A stretch of DNA of 64,000 nt from Brooklawnia cerclae (GTDB lineage: Bacteria; Actinomycetota; Actinomycetes; Propionibacteriales; Propionibacteriaceae): assembly GCF_011758645.1 (NCBI RefSeq), contig NZ_JAAMOZ010000004.1, forward strand, positions 1-64,000, written 5' to 3'. Below the pieces are notes generated by a model, which was not told where the DNA came from, ran no database searches, and saw only the letters and a list, made by a program, of their open reading frames with translations. Below, in pieces: positions 1 through 8,185 of the stretch. A program made the translations under genes and the position numbers. Numbering within the stretch: the stretch's first letter is position 1; each line of letters opens with the position of its first letter.

Positions 1-2
1 CG

Positions 3-53
3 GCCGAGGCCCGCACCCAGCAGTTCCTGTCCGCGGTGCGGCACGCCCTGTAG
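3..53 (+). CDS. C-terminal end of an unidentified protein (partial)
   Basis: Only the last 16 codons and a TAG stop are present; the frame reads AEARTQQFLSAVRHAL and is open to the window edge. The short RTQQFLSAV-like tail resembles the end of amino-acid ABC transporter ATPases (GlnQ type), but 16 residues are too few to decide. It is followed by about 100 bases without a gene, then the convergent MMPL gene. Confidence 0.35.
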   Translation, partial: AEARTQQFLSAVRHAL

Positions 54-155
54 GGAAGATGTGGACGCACCCCAGCGGCACGTTCAGGTGCCCTCCGGCG
101 TCCGGCAAACCTGCGAGGCGTGAGACGTACCCATCACCTCACCAGCCAGGATCGG

Positions 156-2678
156 CTACTGAGGGGACACTGCCTGTGACGTCCGCTTGTGACGGCGTTC
201 CAGCGCCGCCCCTTCGACGTCGACGTTCGGGATGATGCGATCGAGCCAGCGTGGCAGCCACCACGCACCGGCCCCGGCGATGTGCATGAGGGCGGGCATG
301 AGGAGCATGCGGACGACGAAGGCGTCGAACAGGATGCCTGCCGCCAGCCCGAGGCCGAAGGAGCGGATCATGGGCGAATCGGCGAAGACGAACCCGCCGA
401 ACACCGACACCATGATGAGTCCCGCGGCGATCACCACGGCGCGTCCCGCACGGAAGCCCTCGGCGACGGCATGCCGCGCGTCCGCACCGTGGACGTACGC
501 CTCCCGCATACCCGTGGCCAGGAACAGCTGATAGTCCATGGCCAGCCCGAACAGGACGCCGACGAGGATGACCGGCAGGAAGTTCAGGATGGGCCCGGTC
601 GAATGGATGCCGATGAGCGAGGCACCCCACCCCCACTGGAAGACCGCGACGACCACACCGTAGGTGGCGAACAGCGACAGGAGGAAGCCGCCGGTGGCGA
701 CGATCGGGACGAACAGCGAGCGGAAGACGACGATCATGATCAGCAGCGAGAGCCCGACGACGATCGGCAGGTAGACCGGGAGGATGTCGGCGAGTCGTTC
801 GGAGATGTCGATGTTGGTCGCCGCCTGGCCGGCCACGCCGAGCGTGATCGATCCGTCGACGGGGGCGAGCCCACGCAGGTCGCGGACGACCGCCGCGGTG
901 GTCTCGCTGTTGGGTCCCCCGTCGGGGATCACCTGGAAGGCGACCATCGTCCCGTCGGCGGCGACCGCGGCGGGAGCGGCCGCGACAACGCCGTCGATAG
1001 CGGTGATCGCGTCGGCCACGTCGAGTTCGGCGCGGACGAGGGCGTCCCCCTCGAGGGCCTCAGGGAACTGTGCGGTGACCAGCAGCGGTCCGTTGGCCCC
1101 CGCGCCGAACTCCTCCTCGGTGATGACGTAGGCACGCTGGGACAGCGAGCCGACGGGCTCGGACGAGCCGTCCGGCAGCCCGACCCGCATGGACAACGCC
1201 GGCGAGGCGACCACGAGGAGCCCGATAACGGCCGCCATGACCGTGATGATCGCCCGCCGCCAGGTGAGGACGCGAGCCGGCGCGATGTGCGCACCCACCG
1301 ATCCCGGGGCCTGTTCGGCGACCGCCCTGAGGCGCCTGCCGAGCACCCGTTTCCCGGCGAGGCCGAGCAGGGCCGGCGTCAGCGTGATGGCGATGAGCAC
1401 CGCCGCCACGACGGCCACCGCGCCCACGTTGCCCATGACCCCGAGGAAGGGGATGCGGGTGACGTTGAGCGCGAGCAGGGCGATCGCGACCGTCGAGCCC
1501 GCGAAGACCACCGCGTTGCCCGAGGTGCCGTTCGCCAGCCCGATCGACTCGTGCAGTTCGGCGCCCTCCACGAGCTGGGTGCGATGCCGGTTGATGATGA
1601 ACAGTGAGTAGTCGATGCCGACGGCCAGCCCGAGCATGATGCCGAGCACCGGTGTGACCACGGCCATCGGGACGATCCCGGAGAACGCGAGCGAGCCGAG
1701 CACCCCGATCGCCACCCCGGTCAGCGCGGTGGCCAGCGGGATCAGCGCGCCCACGACGCTTCGCAGCATCACCAGGAGCACGATGAGGGCGACGACCACG
1801 CCGGTGACCTCACCGCCACCGATGATCTTCGGGACGCCCTGGGCGATCTCGGTCGAGATGCCGATCTCGACGCCGTCGACGGGTTCGCCGGTGAAGTGGT
1901 CGATCACGGCCTGCTTGGACTCGTCGGGAAGTTCCAGACGCGGCAGGTCGAAGGCGACGTTCACGACCGCCGTCGAGCCGTCCTCGGAGACGACACGGAT
2001 CGGGTCGGCATGTGCCAGCAGTTGCGCGCCGTTCTCGAGCGTCCCGGCCTGGGTCTCGAGTTGTGTCAGCCCCGCGTCGATCTCCGCCTGGCCGGCGTCG
2101 AGGGCGGCCCCCTGCTGATCGAGCTGGGAAAGCTGCGCCTGCAACCCGGCGACGGTCTCCTGGGGGGCGCCCGCGGCCTGTGCCTGCTCGAGCGCCGCCG
2201 CGAGCTGTGCACGGCCCGCGTCCAGCTGCTGGCGTCCTGCGTCGAGCTGTTGCTGGGAGGCGTCGAGCTGGGCCCGGCCCTGCTCGATCTGCTGGCGTCC
2301 CGCCTCGATCGCCTGGGCCTGCTGTTCCCGCTCGTCCTCCGCGGCGAACGGGTCGACCACCTGCGCGACGTCGGGGAGGTCCTGGGCGCTCGCGACGCGG
2401 GCGGAGATCTCGGAGCGCTGCTCGTCGGTGAGCGGGGTGCCGTCGTCGGTGCGGAACACCACAGTGCCCGACGCACCGGCGAGATCGGGAAGTTCCTGCT
2501 GCAGGTCTTCGACGACGACCGACGACGGCAGGCCCGGGATGTCGAAGGAGTTCGTGAGCGTCCTGAACCCGAGCAGGAACCCCACACCCGCGAGCGCCAC
2601 CACGACGACCCAGGAACTGATGACGATCCACGGCCTGCGGGAACACCCCTTGCCCAGGCGATACAGCAACTCTGCCAT
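156..2678 (-). CDS. MMPL/RND-family membrane exporter
   Basis: This 840-residue inner-membrane protein belongs to the MMPL branch of the RND superfamily, which uses proton motive force to move lipids or drugs. It has the usual two-fold design: TM1 near residues 20-40, a large extracytoplasmic loop, a block of about five TM segments, then a second loop and a second TM block. The first loop (about residues 120-220) is a Gln/Ala-rich coiled coil with repeats such as LDAGRQQLDAG, common in MMPL proteins of Gram-positives. I chose the ATG at 2678 because GGAGGGAG lies just upstream; an ATG at 2711 has no such site. The divergent tetR-type gene is the probable regulator. The substrate cannot be told. 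Confidence 0.9.
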   Translation of the reverse strand: MAELLYRLGKGCSRRPWIVISSWVVVVALAGVGFLLGFRTLTNSFDIPGLPSSVVVEDLQQELPDLAGASGTVVFRTDDGTPLTDEQRSEISARVASAQDLPDVAQVVDPFAAEDEREQQAQAIEAGRQQIEQGRAQLDASQQQLDAGRQQLDAGRAQLAAALEQAQAAGAPQETVAGLQAQLSQLDQQGAALDAGQAEIDAGLTQLETQAGTLENGAQLLAHADPIRVVSEDGSTAVVNVAFDLPRLELPDESKQAVIDHFTGEPVDGVEIGISTEIAQGVPKIIGGGEVTGVVVALIVLLVMLRSVVGALIPLATALTGVAIGVLGSLAFSGIVPMAVVTPVLGIMLGLAVGIDYSLFIINRHRTQLVEGAELHESIGLANGTSGNAVVFAGSTVAIALLALNVTRIPFLGVMGNVGAVAVVAAVLIAITLTPALLGLAGKRVLGRRLRAVAEQAPGSVGAHIAPARVLTWRRAIITVMAAVIGLLVVASPALSMRVGLPDGSSEPVGSLSQRAYVITEEEFGAGANGPLLVTAQFPEALEGDALVRAELDVADAITAIDGVVAAAPAAVAADGTMVAFQVIPDGGPNSETTAAVVRDLRGLAPVDGSITLGVAGQAATNIDISERLADILPVYLPIVVGLSLLIMIVVFRSLFVPIVATGGFLLSLFATYGVVVAVFQWGWGASLIGIHSTGPILNFLPVILVGVLFGLAMDYQLFLATGMREAYVHGADARHAVAEGFRAGRAVVIAAGLIMVSVFGGFVFADSPMIRSFGLGLAAGILFDAFVVRMLLMPALMHIAGAGAWWLPRWLDRIIPNVDVEGAALERRHKRTSQAVSPQ

Positions 2679-2747
2679 CCGATTCTCCCTCCGAGCGACC
2701 TCATGACGCACCGGGGCCTCCCGGGGGACGCACCGCGAGTCATCGTA

Positions 2748-2780
2748 ATACGAACCGTTGCGTATCGCTAATAGCGGTAT
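2748..2780. promoter_or_regulatory. Probable TetR operator region between MMPL gene and tetR-type gene
   Basis: The 111-base divergent gap carries two overlapping dyads. One has arms ATACG (2748-2752) and CGTAT (2761-2765) separated by 8 bases. The second, 2762-2780, is a near-perfect 19-bp palindrome centred on CGCTAATAGCG. Both lie just before the regulator's ATG, where a TetR-family repressor would block both promoters. The sites are seen in the sequence; binding is inferred. Confidence 0.55.
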
Positions 2781-2789
2781 CCTCTAGGC

Positions 2790-3383
2790 ATGATGGGTGG
2801 ACGACGAGGCGCGCCCCGCAGCGAGGCGGCCCGGATCGCGATCCTCGAGGCGACCGCCTCCCGGTTCGCCGAGCACGGCTACGAGCACCTGACGATCGAG
2901 GGCATCGCCGCCCAGGCGGGAGTCGGCAAGCAGACCATCTATCGCTGGTGGAAGACGAAGACCGCGCTGGTCGCCGAATGCCTGCTGGAGGGGATGCTGC
3001 TGCCGGGCTCGTTCATCCCGCCCGACACGGGCGACCTCGGACGCGATCTCACCGGTTGGGTCGAGGGTGTGCTGCGCTTCATCGACGATCCGGACTCCGC
3101 CGAGCTCATGCACTCCCTCCTCGCCGCCGCGGCCACCGACGAGCAGATCGGCCGCATGCTCAGGGACGCGCTCGCCGGCGACTCGGCCCTGTCCACCCGG
3201 CTCGAGTCCGCCGCCGCGACGGGCGACCTGGCGCCGGGCACCCCCCTCCGCGAACTCGGGGACGCCCTGGTGGGCGGCCTCGTCCTGCGGGTGATCTGCC
3301 GCACACCGACCGACATGGGATCGGCCGCACGATTCGTCGGCGCCCTGCTCGGGCCGCAGCCGCATCGATCGGGAAAACCCTGA
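2790..3383 (+). CDS. TetR-family transcriptional regulator
   Basis: A 197-residue one-component repressor. The N-terminal HTH (about residues 13-60) contains AARIAILEATASRFAEHGYE and then VGKQTIYRWWKTK, the classic TetR recognition-helix region. The C-terminal half is the helical ligand/dimer domain and resembles TetR_C families with a ...PDSAELMHSLLAAAATD... block. It starts with two consecutive ATG codons (2790 and 2793), so the exact start is uncertain by one codon. It is divergent from the MMPL exporter with dyads in between, the usual arrangement for local control of an exporter. Its stop codon lies inside the left arm of a hairpin element (3378-3456). Confidence 0.9.
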   Translation: MMGGRRGAPRSEAARIAILEATASRFAEHGYEHLTIEGIAAQAGVGKQTIYRWWKTKTALVAECLLEGMLLPGSFIPPDTGDLGRDLTGWVEGVLRFIDDPDSAELMHSLLAAAATDEQIGRMLRDALAGDSALSTRLESAAATGDLAPGTPLRELGDALVGGLVLRVICRTPTDMGSAARFVGALLGPQPHRSGKP

Positions 3384-3456
3384 CCGACGCACATCGACAC
3401 GCCGAAGAAAACGCTTTCCACGGCCGGCCGAGCGCACTGGTGTGCTCGGATCAGGG
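3378..3456. repeat. Inverted-repeat element, family 2, copy 1
   Basis: The left arm begins CCCTGA at 3378 and the right arm ends TCAGGG at 3456; 12 of 17 arm positions pair. The interior (GACACGCC, then AACGCTTTCCA, then CACTGGTGTGC) matches the element at 16927-17023. The copy overlaps the stop codon of the tetR-type gene. It looks like a miniature mobile or hairpin element. Confidence 0.5.
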
Positions 3457-3543
3457 CCGACGAGCGCCGCGCACACGTGCGGCACCCGGAGCGTCACGCC
3501 CGGTTCGACCACGCGTGTCGTCCGAGGCAACGAGGATGGTGTC

Positions 3544-4641
3544 ATGCCCTTCGCGGACGAACTCATCGGCGCCGACGTCGCGCAGAACCTCTACCGGGCG
3601 ATCCGGGCCGCCGCCCCCGACGCGGATCTGACCGAGCTCGCGGCCGCCGCGGACAGCCTGCCGCCGCTCTCGCTGCGGGAGCGGGCCGACCTGCTCCGGG
3701 ACGCCCTGCTCGCAGGCCTCCCGGGTGGGTACGCGAGCCTCGCGCGGACGATCCGCTCGGCGGCGCGATCCTCAGGCTTCGAGGGGTGGCTCATCTGGCC
3801 CGTCACGAACGCGGTCGCGGTCAGGGCTGTCGAGGACGACACCCCTGAGGCGTTCGACGGCGCCATGGCGCTCCTGGCCGAGTTGACCGGCCGATTGACC
3901 TCCGAGTTCGCGATCCGCAGCCTGCTGCGTCACGACCTCGACCGCGCCATCGGCATCATCACGGACTGGACCGGTTCGGGCGACGCCGCCGTGCGTCGCC
4001 TGGCGTCGGAGGGCACGCGCCCGTACCTCCCGTGGGCCGTGCGCGTGCCGCAGCTCGCCGTCCGCCCTGGAGTGACGATCCCGCTACTGGACGCCCTCTA
4101 CCGCGACGAGAGCGAACACGTCCGCCGCTCGGTGGCGAACCACCTCAACGACCTGAGCCGGGACGAAGCCGACCTCGTGGTCGAGACGGCCACGAGATGG
4201 CTGGCCGCCCCGGACACGAACACCGGGTGGGTCGTGCGCCACGGCCTGCGCACCCTCGTCAAACGGGGGCACCCGGGTGCCATGGCGCTGCTCGGCTTCG
4301 GCCCTGCGTCCCTCGACGTGGACGGGCCGGTGGTGGGGAACAACACCGTGCCGATCGGTGAGAGCATCCGTTTCCGTGCACGCATCCGCAATGCCGGTGA
4401 CGAGCCGGCCAAACTCGCCATCGACTACGTCGTCCACCACATGAAGGCGAACGGTAGCCAGACGGGCAAAACCTTCAAGCTCACGACCCGCGTCCTGTCC
4501 CCCGGAGAAACGGCCGACATCGAGCGTGAGCATTCCTTCCGCGAGATCACCACCCGTCGCTACCATCCCGGCGCGCACGCGATCGAGTTGCTCGTCAACG
4601 GGGTGTCCGTGGGTCGGGCGGACTTCGAGTTGCTGGGCTGA
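3544..4641 (+). CDS. alkC: AlkC-type DNA alkylation repair protein
   Basis: A 365-residue HEAT-like-repeat DNA glycosylase of the AlkC/AlkD superfamily, which removes alkylated bases such as 3-methyladenine without base flipping. The AlkC branch is indicated by EGTRPYLPWA (about residues 158-167), helical repeats with VRRSVANHLNDLSR and a GWVVRHGLRTLVKRG block. The last ~80 residues form a beta-rich segment (GDEPAKLAIDYVVHH ... GVSVGRADFELLG) that fits the Ig-like domain known in AlkC. The ATG at 3544 is chosen because an AACGAGGA site precedes it and the homologous part starts soon after; the open frame continues upstream to 3442 without support. It stands alone. Confidence 0.85.
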   Translation: MPFADELIGADVAQNLYRAIRAAAPDADLTELAAAADSLPPLSLRERADLLRDALLAGLPGGYASLARTIRSAARSSGFEGWLIWPVTNAVAVRAVEDDTPEAFDGAMALLAELTGRLTSEFAIRSLLRHDLDRAIGIITDWTGSGDAAVRRLASEGTRPYLPWAVRVPQLAVRPGVTIPLLDALYRDESEHVRRSVANHLNDLSRDEADLVVETATRWLAAPDTNTGWVVRHGLRTLVKRGHPGAMALLGFGPASLDVDGPVVGNNTVPIGESIRFRARIRNAGDEPAKLAIDYVVHHMKANGSQTGKTFKLTTRVLSPGETADIEREHSFREITTRRYHPGAHAIELLVNGVSVGRADFELLG

Positions 4642-4764
4642 CGGCCGGGGGCGTGACGGCACCCGCAATGGGACGCCGACGCGAGCCTGCGAGACCCTGG
4701 CACCACGCGAGTCCCCGTATCGTCCTCGAAATGCGCCCGTCCGACGCACACACGCCACACGAAA

Positions 4765-4805
4765 TACGGGGCCCGGACCTGCATCGCAGGTAGCCAGACC
4801 CCGTA
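4765..4805 (-). terminator. Intrinsic terminator of tRNA-Ser(CGA)
   Basis: Read on the minus strand, TACGGGGTCTGG pairs with CCGGGCCCCGTA around a loop that itself contains an ACCTGC/GCAGGT stem, followed by TTTCGT. It lies 20 bases beyond the tRNA 3' end. Confidence 0.65.
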
Positions 4806-4824
4806 CATTGTCCGAGACATCACA

Positions 4825-4912
4825 TGGCGGTGACGGAGGGATTTGAACCCTCGGTGGCTTGCACCACACTCGCTTTCGAGGCGAGCTCTTTCGGCCGCTC
4901 AGACACGTCACC
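4825..4912 (-). tRNA. tRNA-Ser(CGA)
   Basis: An 88-nt gene including an encoded CCA (complement TGG at 4825-4827). The acceptor stem is GGTGACG/CGTCACC. The anticodon stem CTCGC/GCGAG holds a CTCGAAA loop, giving anticodon CGA. There is a long variable arm as expected for tRNA-Ser, and the T arm is GGGTTCAAATCCC. Placement next to tadA is common in actinobacteria. Confidence 0.95.
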
Positions 4913-4976
4913 GCCGTCCAGAGTACGGCATCCGCGGCGCTTGCTGCCAATCGGACGAGGCGGTCGGGCAACTGAA

Positions 4977-5080
4977 GGCGTGACAGATCCTCCACCAACT
5001 CCGGTGATGCGCCCGAGAACCGCCCTCTGGCTGACCGACCGAGCGTGACCGGCGGCAATTCGCGGAAGATCTGTCACGCC
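4977..5080. repeat. Inverted-repeat element, family 1, copy a
   Basis: Terminal arms GGCGTGACAGATC (4977-4989) and GATCTGTCACGCC (5068-5080) are perfectly complementary over 13 bases, with weaker pairing further inside. The ends match elements at 47351-47461 and 62604-62704 (GCGTGACA...TGTCACGC). It fills the gap between tRNA-Ser and the tadA stop. No ORF is inside. Confidence 0.55.
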
Positions 5081-5103
5081 CACCGACGGACATCCGACCG
5101 GGA

Positions 5104-5562
5104 TCAGTCGCGCCGTCGCTCGAAGAAGTCGCGCAACCCGGCCTCGGCCTCGGCGGCGAGTACCCCGCTCACCACCACCGGTCTGTGGACCAGACGCGGG
5201 TCGCGCAGCAGGTCCCAGTTGGACGCCACGGCCCCGGCCTTGGGATCGAAGGCTCCGAACACCACCCGAGCGATGCGCGCCGCCACGATCGCCCCCGCGC
5301 ACATCACACACGGCTCCAGGGTCACGACCAGCGTGCACCCCTCCAACCGCCAGCCGTCGTCCAGCACACGGCACGCCTGCCGGATCGCGACGATCTCGGC
5401 GTGCGCGGTGGGGTCACCGGTGAGTTCCCGCTCGTTCCCTGCCGCCGCCAGCACGTCCCTCTCAGGGCTCAGGACGACCGCCCCGACGGGCACGTCGCCC
5501 TGCTCCCCCGCCCGCACGCCACGATCCAGCGCGAGGCGCATGGCATCGTCCCAGCGGCTCAT
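5104..5562 (-). CDS. tadA: tRNA-specific adenosine deaminase TadA
   Basis: TadA converts A34 of tRNA-Arg(ACG) to inosine, which is needed to decode CGC/CGA codons; the substrate tRNA is itself encoded at 17138-17213. The 152-residue protein shows the cytidine-deaminase-fold zinc site: HAE (TAHAEIVAI, about residues 53-55) supplies one ligand and the catalytic Glu, and PCVMCAGA (about 83-90) the two Cys ligands. Length is normal for bacterial TadA. It lies 40 bases downstream of the gene for its associated acidic protein, in the same direction, so the two are probably co-transcribed. Confidence 0.95.
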   Translation of the reverse strand: MSRWDDAMRLALDRGVRAGEQGDVPVGAVVLSPERDVLAAAGNERELTGDPTAHAEIVAIRQACRVLDDGWRLEGCTLVVTLEPCVMCAGAIVAARIARVVFGAFDPKAGAVASNWDLLRDPRLVHRPVVVSGVLAAEAEAGLRDFFERRRD

Positions 5563-5602
5563 GCGTCCGTCGCCCCGTGCCCGACCCCGCGTAGGCGCGG
5601 GA

Positions 5603-6247
5603 TCAGTTGACCGCCCGGTCGAACTGGGGGCCGAACTTCATCAGTTCGACGATGCGCCGCACCAGTTGGTCCGAATCCTCGTCGAGGTCACCCGAGATGT
5701 TCTCGAGGTCGAGTTCGCTGACGCCCTGGTCGGCCAGCAGGGCGAAGTCGCCCAGCGGCTCGGAGTCGTCGTCCGGGTCGGGCACATCCATGCCCAGATA
5801 GTCGACGACATCCCGGGCGATCGGCCAGTCGCTGGCCGCGACCGAGTCGTTGAGCAGCACCTGCACCGTGCGACCGCGCACCCGGCACAGCACGAAGAAC
5901 TCACCCGCTATCGAGACCAGCCCGACCGCGCCCGCATCGCCCGGCAACCGTCGCAGCTGATCGATCAGCTCATCGAGATCGTTGGCCAACTGCGGGGCGA
6001 GTTCGGTCGCTACCGGGGCGCCGTCCTCGCGGTACAGCGCGACGACGAAGTCGATCTCCTCGATGGTGGCGTCCTCGTAGTCGTCGTCATCATCGTCGTC
6101 CTCGTCATCTTCCTCGTCGAGGTCGTCGTCGTAGTCGTCGGGGACGACACCCCCGTCGAGTTCATCGTCGTCATCGAGGTCGTCGTCCAAATCCGAAGCT
6201 TCCTCGAGATCATCGTCATGGACGATCAACTCGTCATCTTCGCTCAT
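5603..6247 (-). CDS. Putative tRNA adenosine deaminase-associated protein
   Basis: A 214-residue protein of the family that sits beside tadA in many actinobacteria and has no proven function. The first ~75 residues are almost pure Asp/Glu with Tyr/Leu (DDDLDDDDELD..., EEDDEDDDDDDDYEDA), strongly acidic and probably disordered. From about residue 78 a folded domain follows (IDFVVALYREDG ... EFFVLCRVRGRTVQVLLNDS). The ATG at 6247 is preferred because GAGGAG lies 8 bases upstream; the frame extends to 6370 without an SD site. It is divergent from upp and upstream of tadA. Its conserved neighbourhood suggests a tRNA-related role, but nothing in the sequence shows a catalytic motif. Confidence 0.85.
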   Translation of the reverse strand: MSEDDELIVHDDDLEEASDLDDDLDDDDELDGGVVPDDYDDDLDEEDDEDDDDDDDYEDATIEEIDFVVALYREDGAPVATELAPQLANDLDELIDQLRRLPGDAGAVGLVSIAGEFFVLCRVRGRTVQVLLNDSVAASDWPIARDVVDYLGMDVPDPDDDSEPLGDFALLADQGVSELDLENISGDLDEDSDQLVRRIVELMKFGPQFDRAVN

Positions 6248-6380
6248 GTCCTGGCTCCTCAATGTCACCCGGTCGACTGCACCACCCATGGTTGCAGATC
6301 CACCGAACACCCGACACCCCCGGGGCCAGTTTCGCCGGGTCGGCAACCGCCGGGGCACGCACTGTGCCAAGGTGTAGGGC

Positions 6381-7022
6381 GTGGAACTGAAGGTACTCGA
6401 CCATCCATTGGTCGCTCACAAGCTCACCCACCTGCGCGATGAGAACACCAAGAGCCCGACTTTCCGTGCTCTGGTGGACGAATTGGTCACACTGCTGGCG
6501 TACGAGGCGACCCGCCACGTGCGCGTCCAGCCGGTCGAGATCACCACACCGGTGGCGCCAACCGTCGGAGTAGAGCTGGCCGACCCGAAGCCCATCGTCG
6601 TCCCGATCCTGCGTGCGGGTCTGGGCATGCTGAGCGGCATGACGCGGCTGGTGCCCACCGCCGAGGTCGGCTTCGTCGGAATGGTGCGGGACGAGGAGAC
6701 CCTCGAGCCGTTCACCTACGCCGAACGCCTTCCTCGTGACCTGTCGGGGCGCCAGTGCTTCGTGCTCGACCCCATGCTGGCCACCGGCGGCTCCCTGGGC
6801 GGCTGCGTGAAGTTCCTCGCGGAGCGCAGGGCCAACGACGTGACCTGTCTGTGTCTGCTGGCCGCCCCCGAGGGCATCGAACGGTTCCGGCAACTCGTCG
6901 ACGGGCTCAAGATCGAGACCACTCTCGTCGTCGCGGCGGTCGACGAACGCCTCAACGAGCACGGTTACATCATCCCGGGTCTGGGGGACGCGGGAGACCG
7001 GCTCTACGGGGTCATCGACTGA
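6381..7022 (+). CDS. upp: Uracil phosphoribosyltransferase
   Basis: Upp makes UMP from uracil and PRPP in pyrimidine salvage. The 213-residue length is typical. Diagnostic segments are the N-terminal [14 protein letters not shown], the ILRAGLGML loop, and the PRPP-binding loop [12 protein letters not shown] (about residues 130-141), followed by the uracil-binding C-terminus ending [11 protein letters not shown]. It starts with GTG at 6381; no strong SD is seen. It is divergent from the tadA-associated gene, with 133 bases between, and converges on the coiled-coil gene at 7115 with a shared hairpin between them. Confidence 0.95.
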   Translation: MELKVLDHPLVAHKLTHLRDENTKSPTFRALVDELVTLLAYEATRHVRVQPVEITTPVAPTVGVELADPKPIVVPILRAGLGMLSGMTRLVPTAEVGFVGMVRDEETLEPFTYAERLPRDLSGRQCFVLDPMLATGGSLGGCVKFLAERRANDVTCLCLLAAPEGIERFRQLVDGLKIETTLVVAAVDERLNEHGYIIPGLGDAGDRLYGVID

Positions 7023-7059
7023 TTCCGCCGACCTGATCGTGCCCACCCATCTGGCCCGC

Positions 7060-7103
7060 ATGGTTGGGCACGGGTCGTAGGGGGGACGACCGCGCCCAAC
7101 CAT
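7060..7103. terminator. Bidirectional terminator between upp and coiled-coil gene
   Basis: ATGGTTGGGC (7060-7069) pairs perfectly with GCCCAACCAT (7094-7103), and the stem continues inward through a TCGT/ACGA pair. It lies in the 92-base gap between two convergent genes. There is no clear U run on either side, so termination activity is inferred. Confidence 0.5.
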
Positions 7104-7114
7104 CGCGAACGGGT

Positions 7115-8185
7115 TCAGTTGTTGTCGAGCCAATCCGACCGGGTGTCACTGGAGTCCGACGAACTCGATGTCCGGCCCGAACGCCCGGACGAGGACGAGC
7201 GGGTGCTCTCGGACGCCCACTGCTGCGCGGTACGCGGGCTCTGCGCGTCGTCGAACCCGGCGATCGAGACACCACCGAGGGTGCCCAGCATCTGGCGCAC
7301 GTTCGCCAGCTGTGCGGTGATCGAGTCGCGGCGGGCCGTGGCGGCCGCCACCTCGCGCTCCGCGTTCTGGCGAATGGTCTCGGCGCGGCTCTTGGCGTCC
7401 GCCAGCAGTTGGCTCGCCTTGTTCTGGGCTTCCCGGACGATCTGGTCGGCGCTCTGACGAGCCTCCTTCGTCGTCCGATCGGCTTCGGTGCGAGCGCTGC
7501 TCAGCCGCTCGTCGGCCAGGGCGACCTCGTGGGTCTTGCTGTCCAGTTCGGCGTTGAGCTTCGACAGGGCTTCCTCGCGACGCTCGGCCAGCGTCTGCTC
7601 GAAGTCTGCCGCGGCGGCAGCGGACTGGGCACGCTGGTTCTCGTAGAAGGCCTCGGCCTCTTCGCGGCGTGCGGTCGCCTCGGCCTCGGCCTCCTCCAGA
7701 AGGTTGTCGGCGCGCTGCTTGGCGTCCTCGATGGTGCGCGCGGCCTCGGTACGGGCCCGAGACATCGTGTCAGCGGCCTCACGCTCGGCCTCGGTGCGCT
7801 TGGTGGCGGCCTGCTTGTCAGCCTGGTCGATCAGCTGGTTGGCCTCCTCCTGCGCTTCTGCGCGCACGTCGTTGGCCTCGTCCTGCGCCAGGTTGAGCAT
7901 CTTGCCGATGCGCTCGCCGAGGTTGGCGAACGACGGGGGGACGCCGGCCTCCTTCTCGGCTCGCTCATCGGCGAGGGTGCTCTCCAGCATCCGGACACGA
8001 CCGCTCAGGTCGCTGATCTGCTGGCGCTGCTTGGTGCCTTCGACGTTCTTGGCGGCATTCTCGTCGTGTGCTCGGTTCAGCTCTGTCTGCAATCGTTCGA
8101 GATTGCTGCGCAGGCTGGCTACGGCCTGATCGACTTCGCTGGGCTCGTAGCCCTTTCGTACGAAGCGAAAGCCGGGTTCGGTCAT
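7115..8185 (-). CDS. DivIVA-like coiled-coil protein
   Basis: A 356-residue protein. The N-terminus (FRFVRKGYEPSEVDQAV, about residues 5-21) resembles the membrane-binding start of DivIVA/SepIVA/Wag31 proteins. Residues ~25-300 are an almost uninterrupted Ala/Glu/Arg/Gln coiled coil with repeated AEAERE-, EEAEAEA- and RREEA-type heptads. The tail is Ser-rich and ends DWLDNN. It probably scaffolds polar growth or division, like Scy/FilP or SepIVA; the exact role cannot be told. The ATG at 8185 follows AGGAGA and overlaps the stop of the upstream coiled-coil gene by 4 bases (ATGA), indicating translational coupling. The open frame up to 8296 is overlap only. Confidence 0.75.
   Translation of the reverse strand: MTEPGFRFVRKGYEPSEVDQAVASLRSNLERLQTELNRAHDENAAKNVEGTKQRQQISDLSGRVRMLESTLADERAEKEAGVPPSFANLGERIGKMLNLAQDEANDVRAEAQEEANQLIDQADKQAATKRTEAEREAADTMSRARTEAARTIEDAKQRADNLLEEAEAEATARREEAEAFYENQRAQSAAAAADFEQTLAERREEALSKLNAELDSKTHEVALADERLSSARTEADRTTKEARQSADQIVREAQNKASQLLADAKSRAETIRQNAEREVAAATARRDSITAQLANVRQMLGTLGGVSIAGFDDAQSPRTAQQWASESTRSSSSGRSGRTSSSSDSSDTRSDWLDNN

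Noticed and set aside
156-1611. Long plus-strand open frames opposite the MMPL gene
   Set aside because: High-GC shadow frames (Arg/Asp/Gly-rich, no family features) antisense to a clear RND transporter.
5985-6240. GAC/GTC triplet tract as a simple-sequence repeat
   Set aside because: The tract encodes the poly-Asp/Glu head of a real protein with a good start; codons alternate GAC, GAT, GAG, GAA, so it is not a pure microsatellite.
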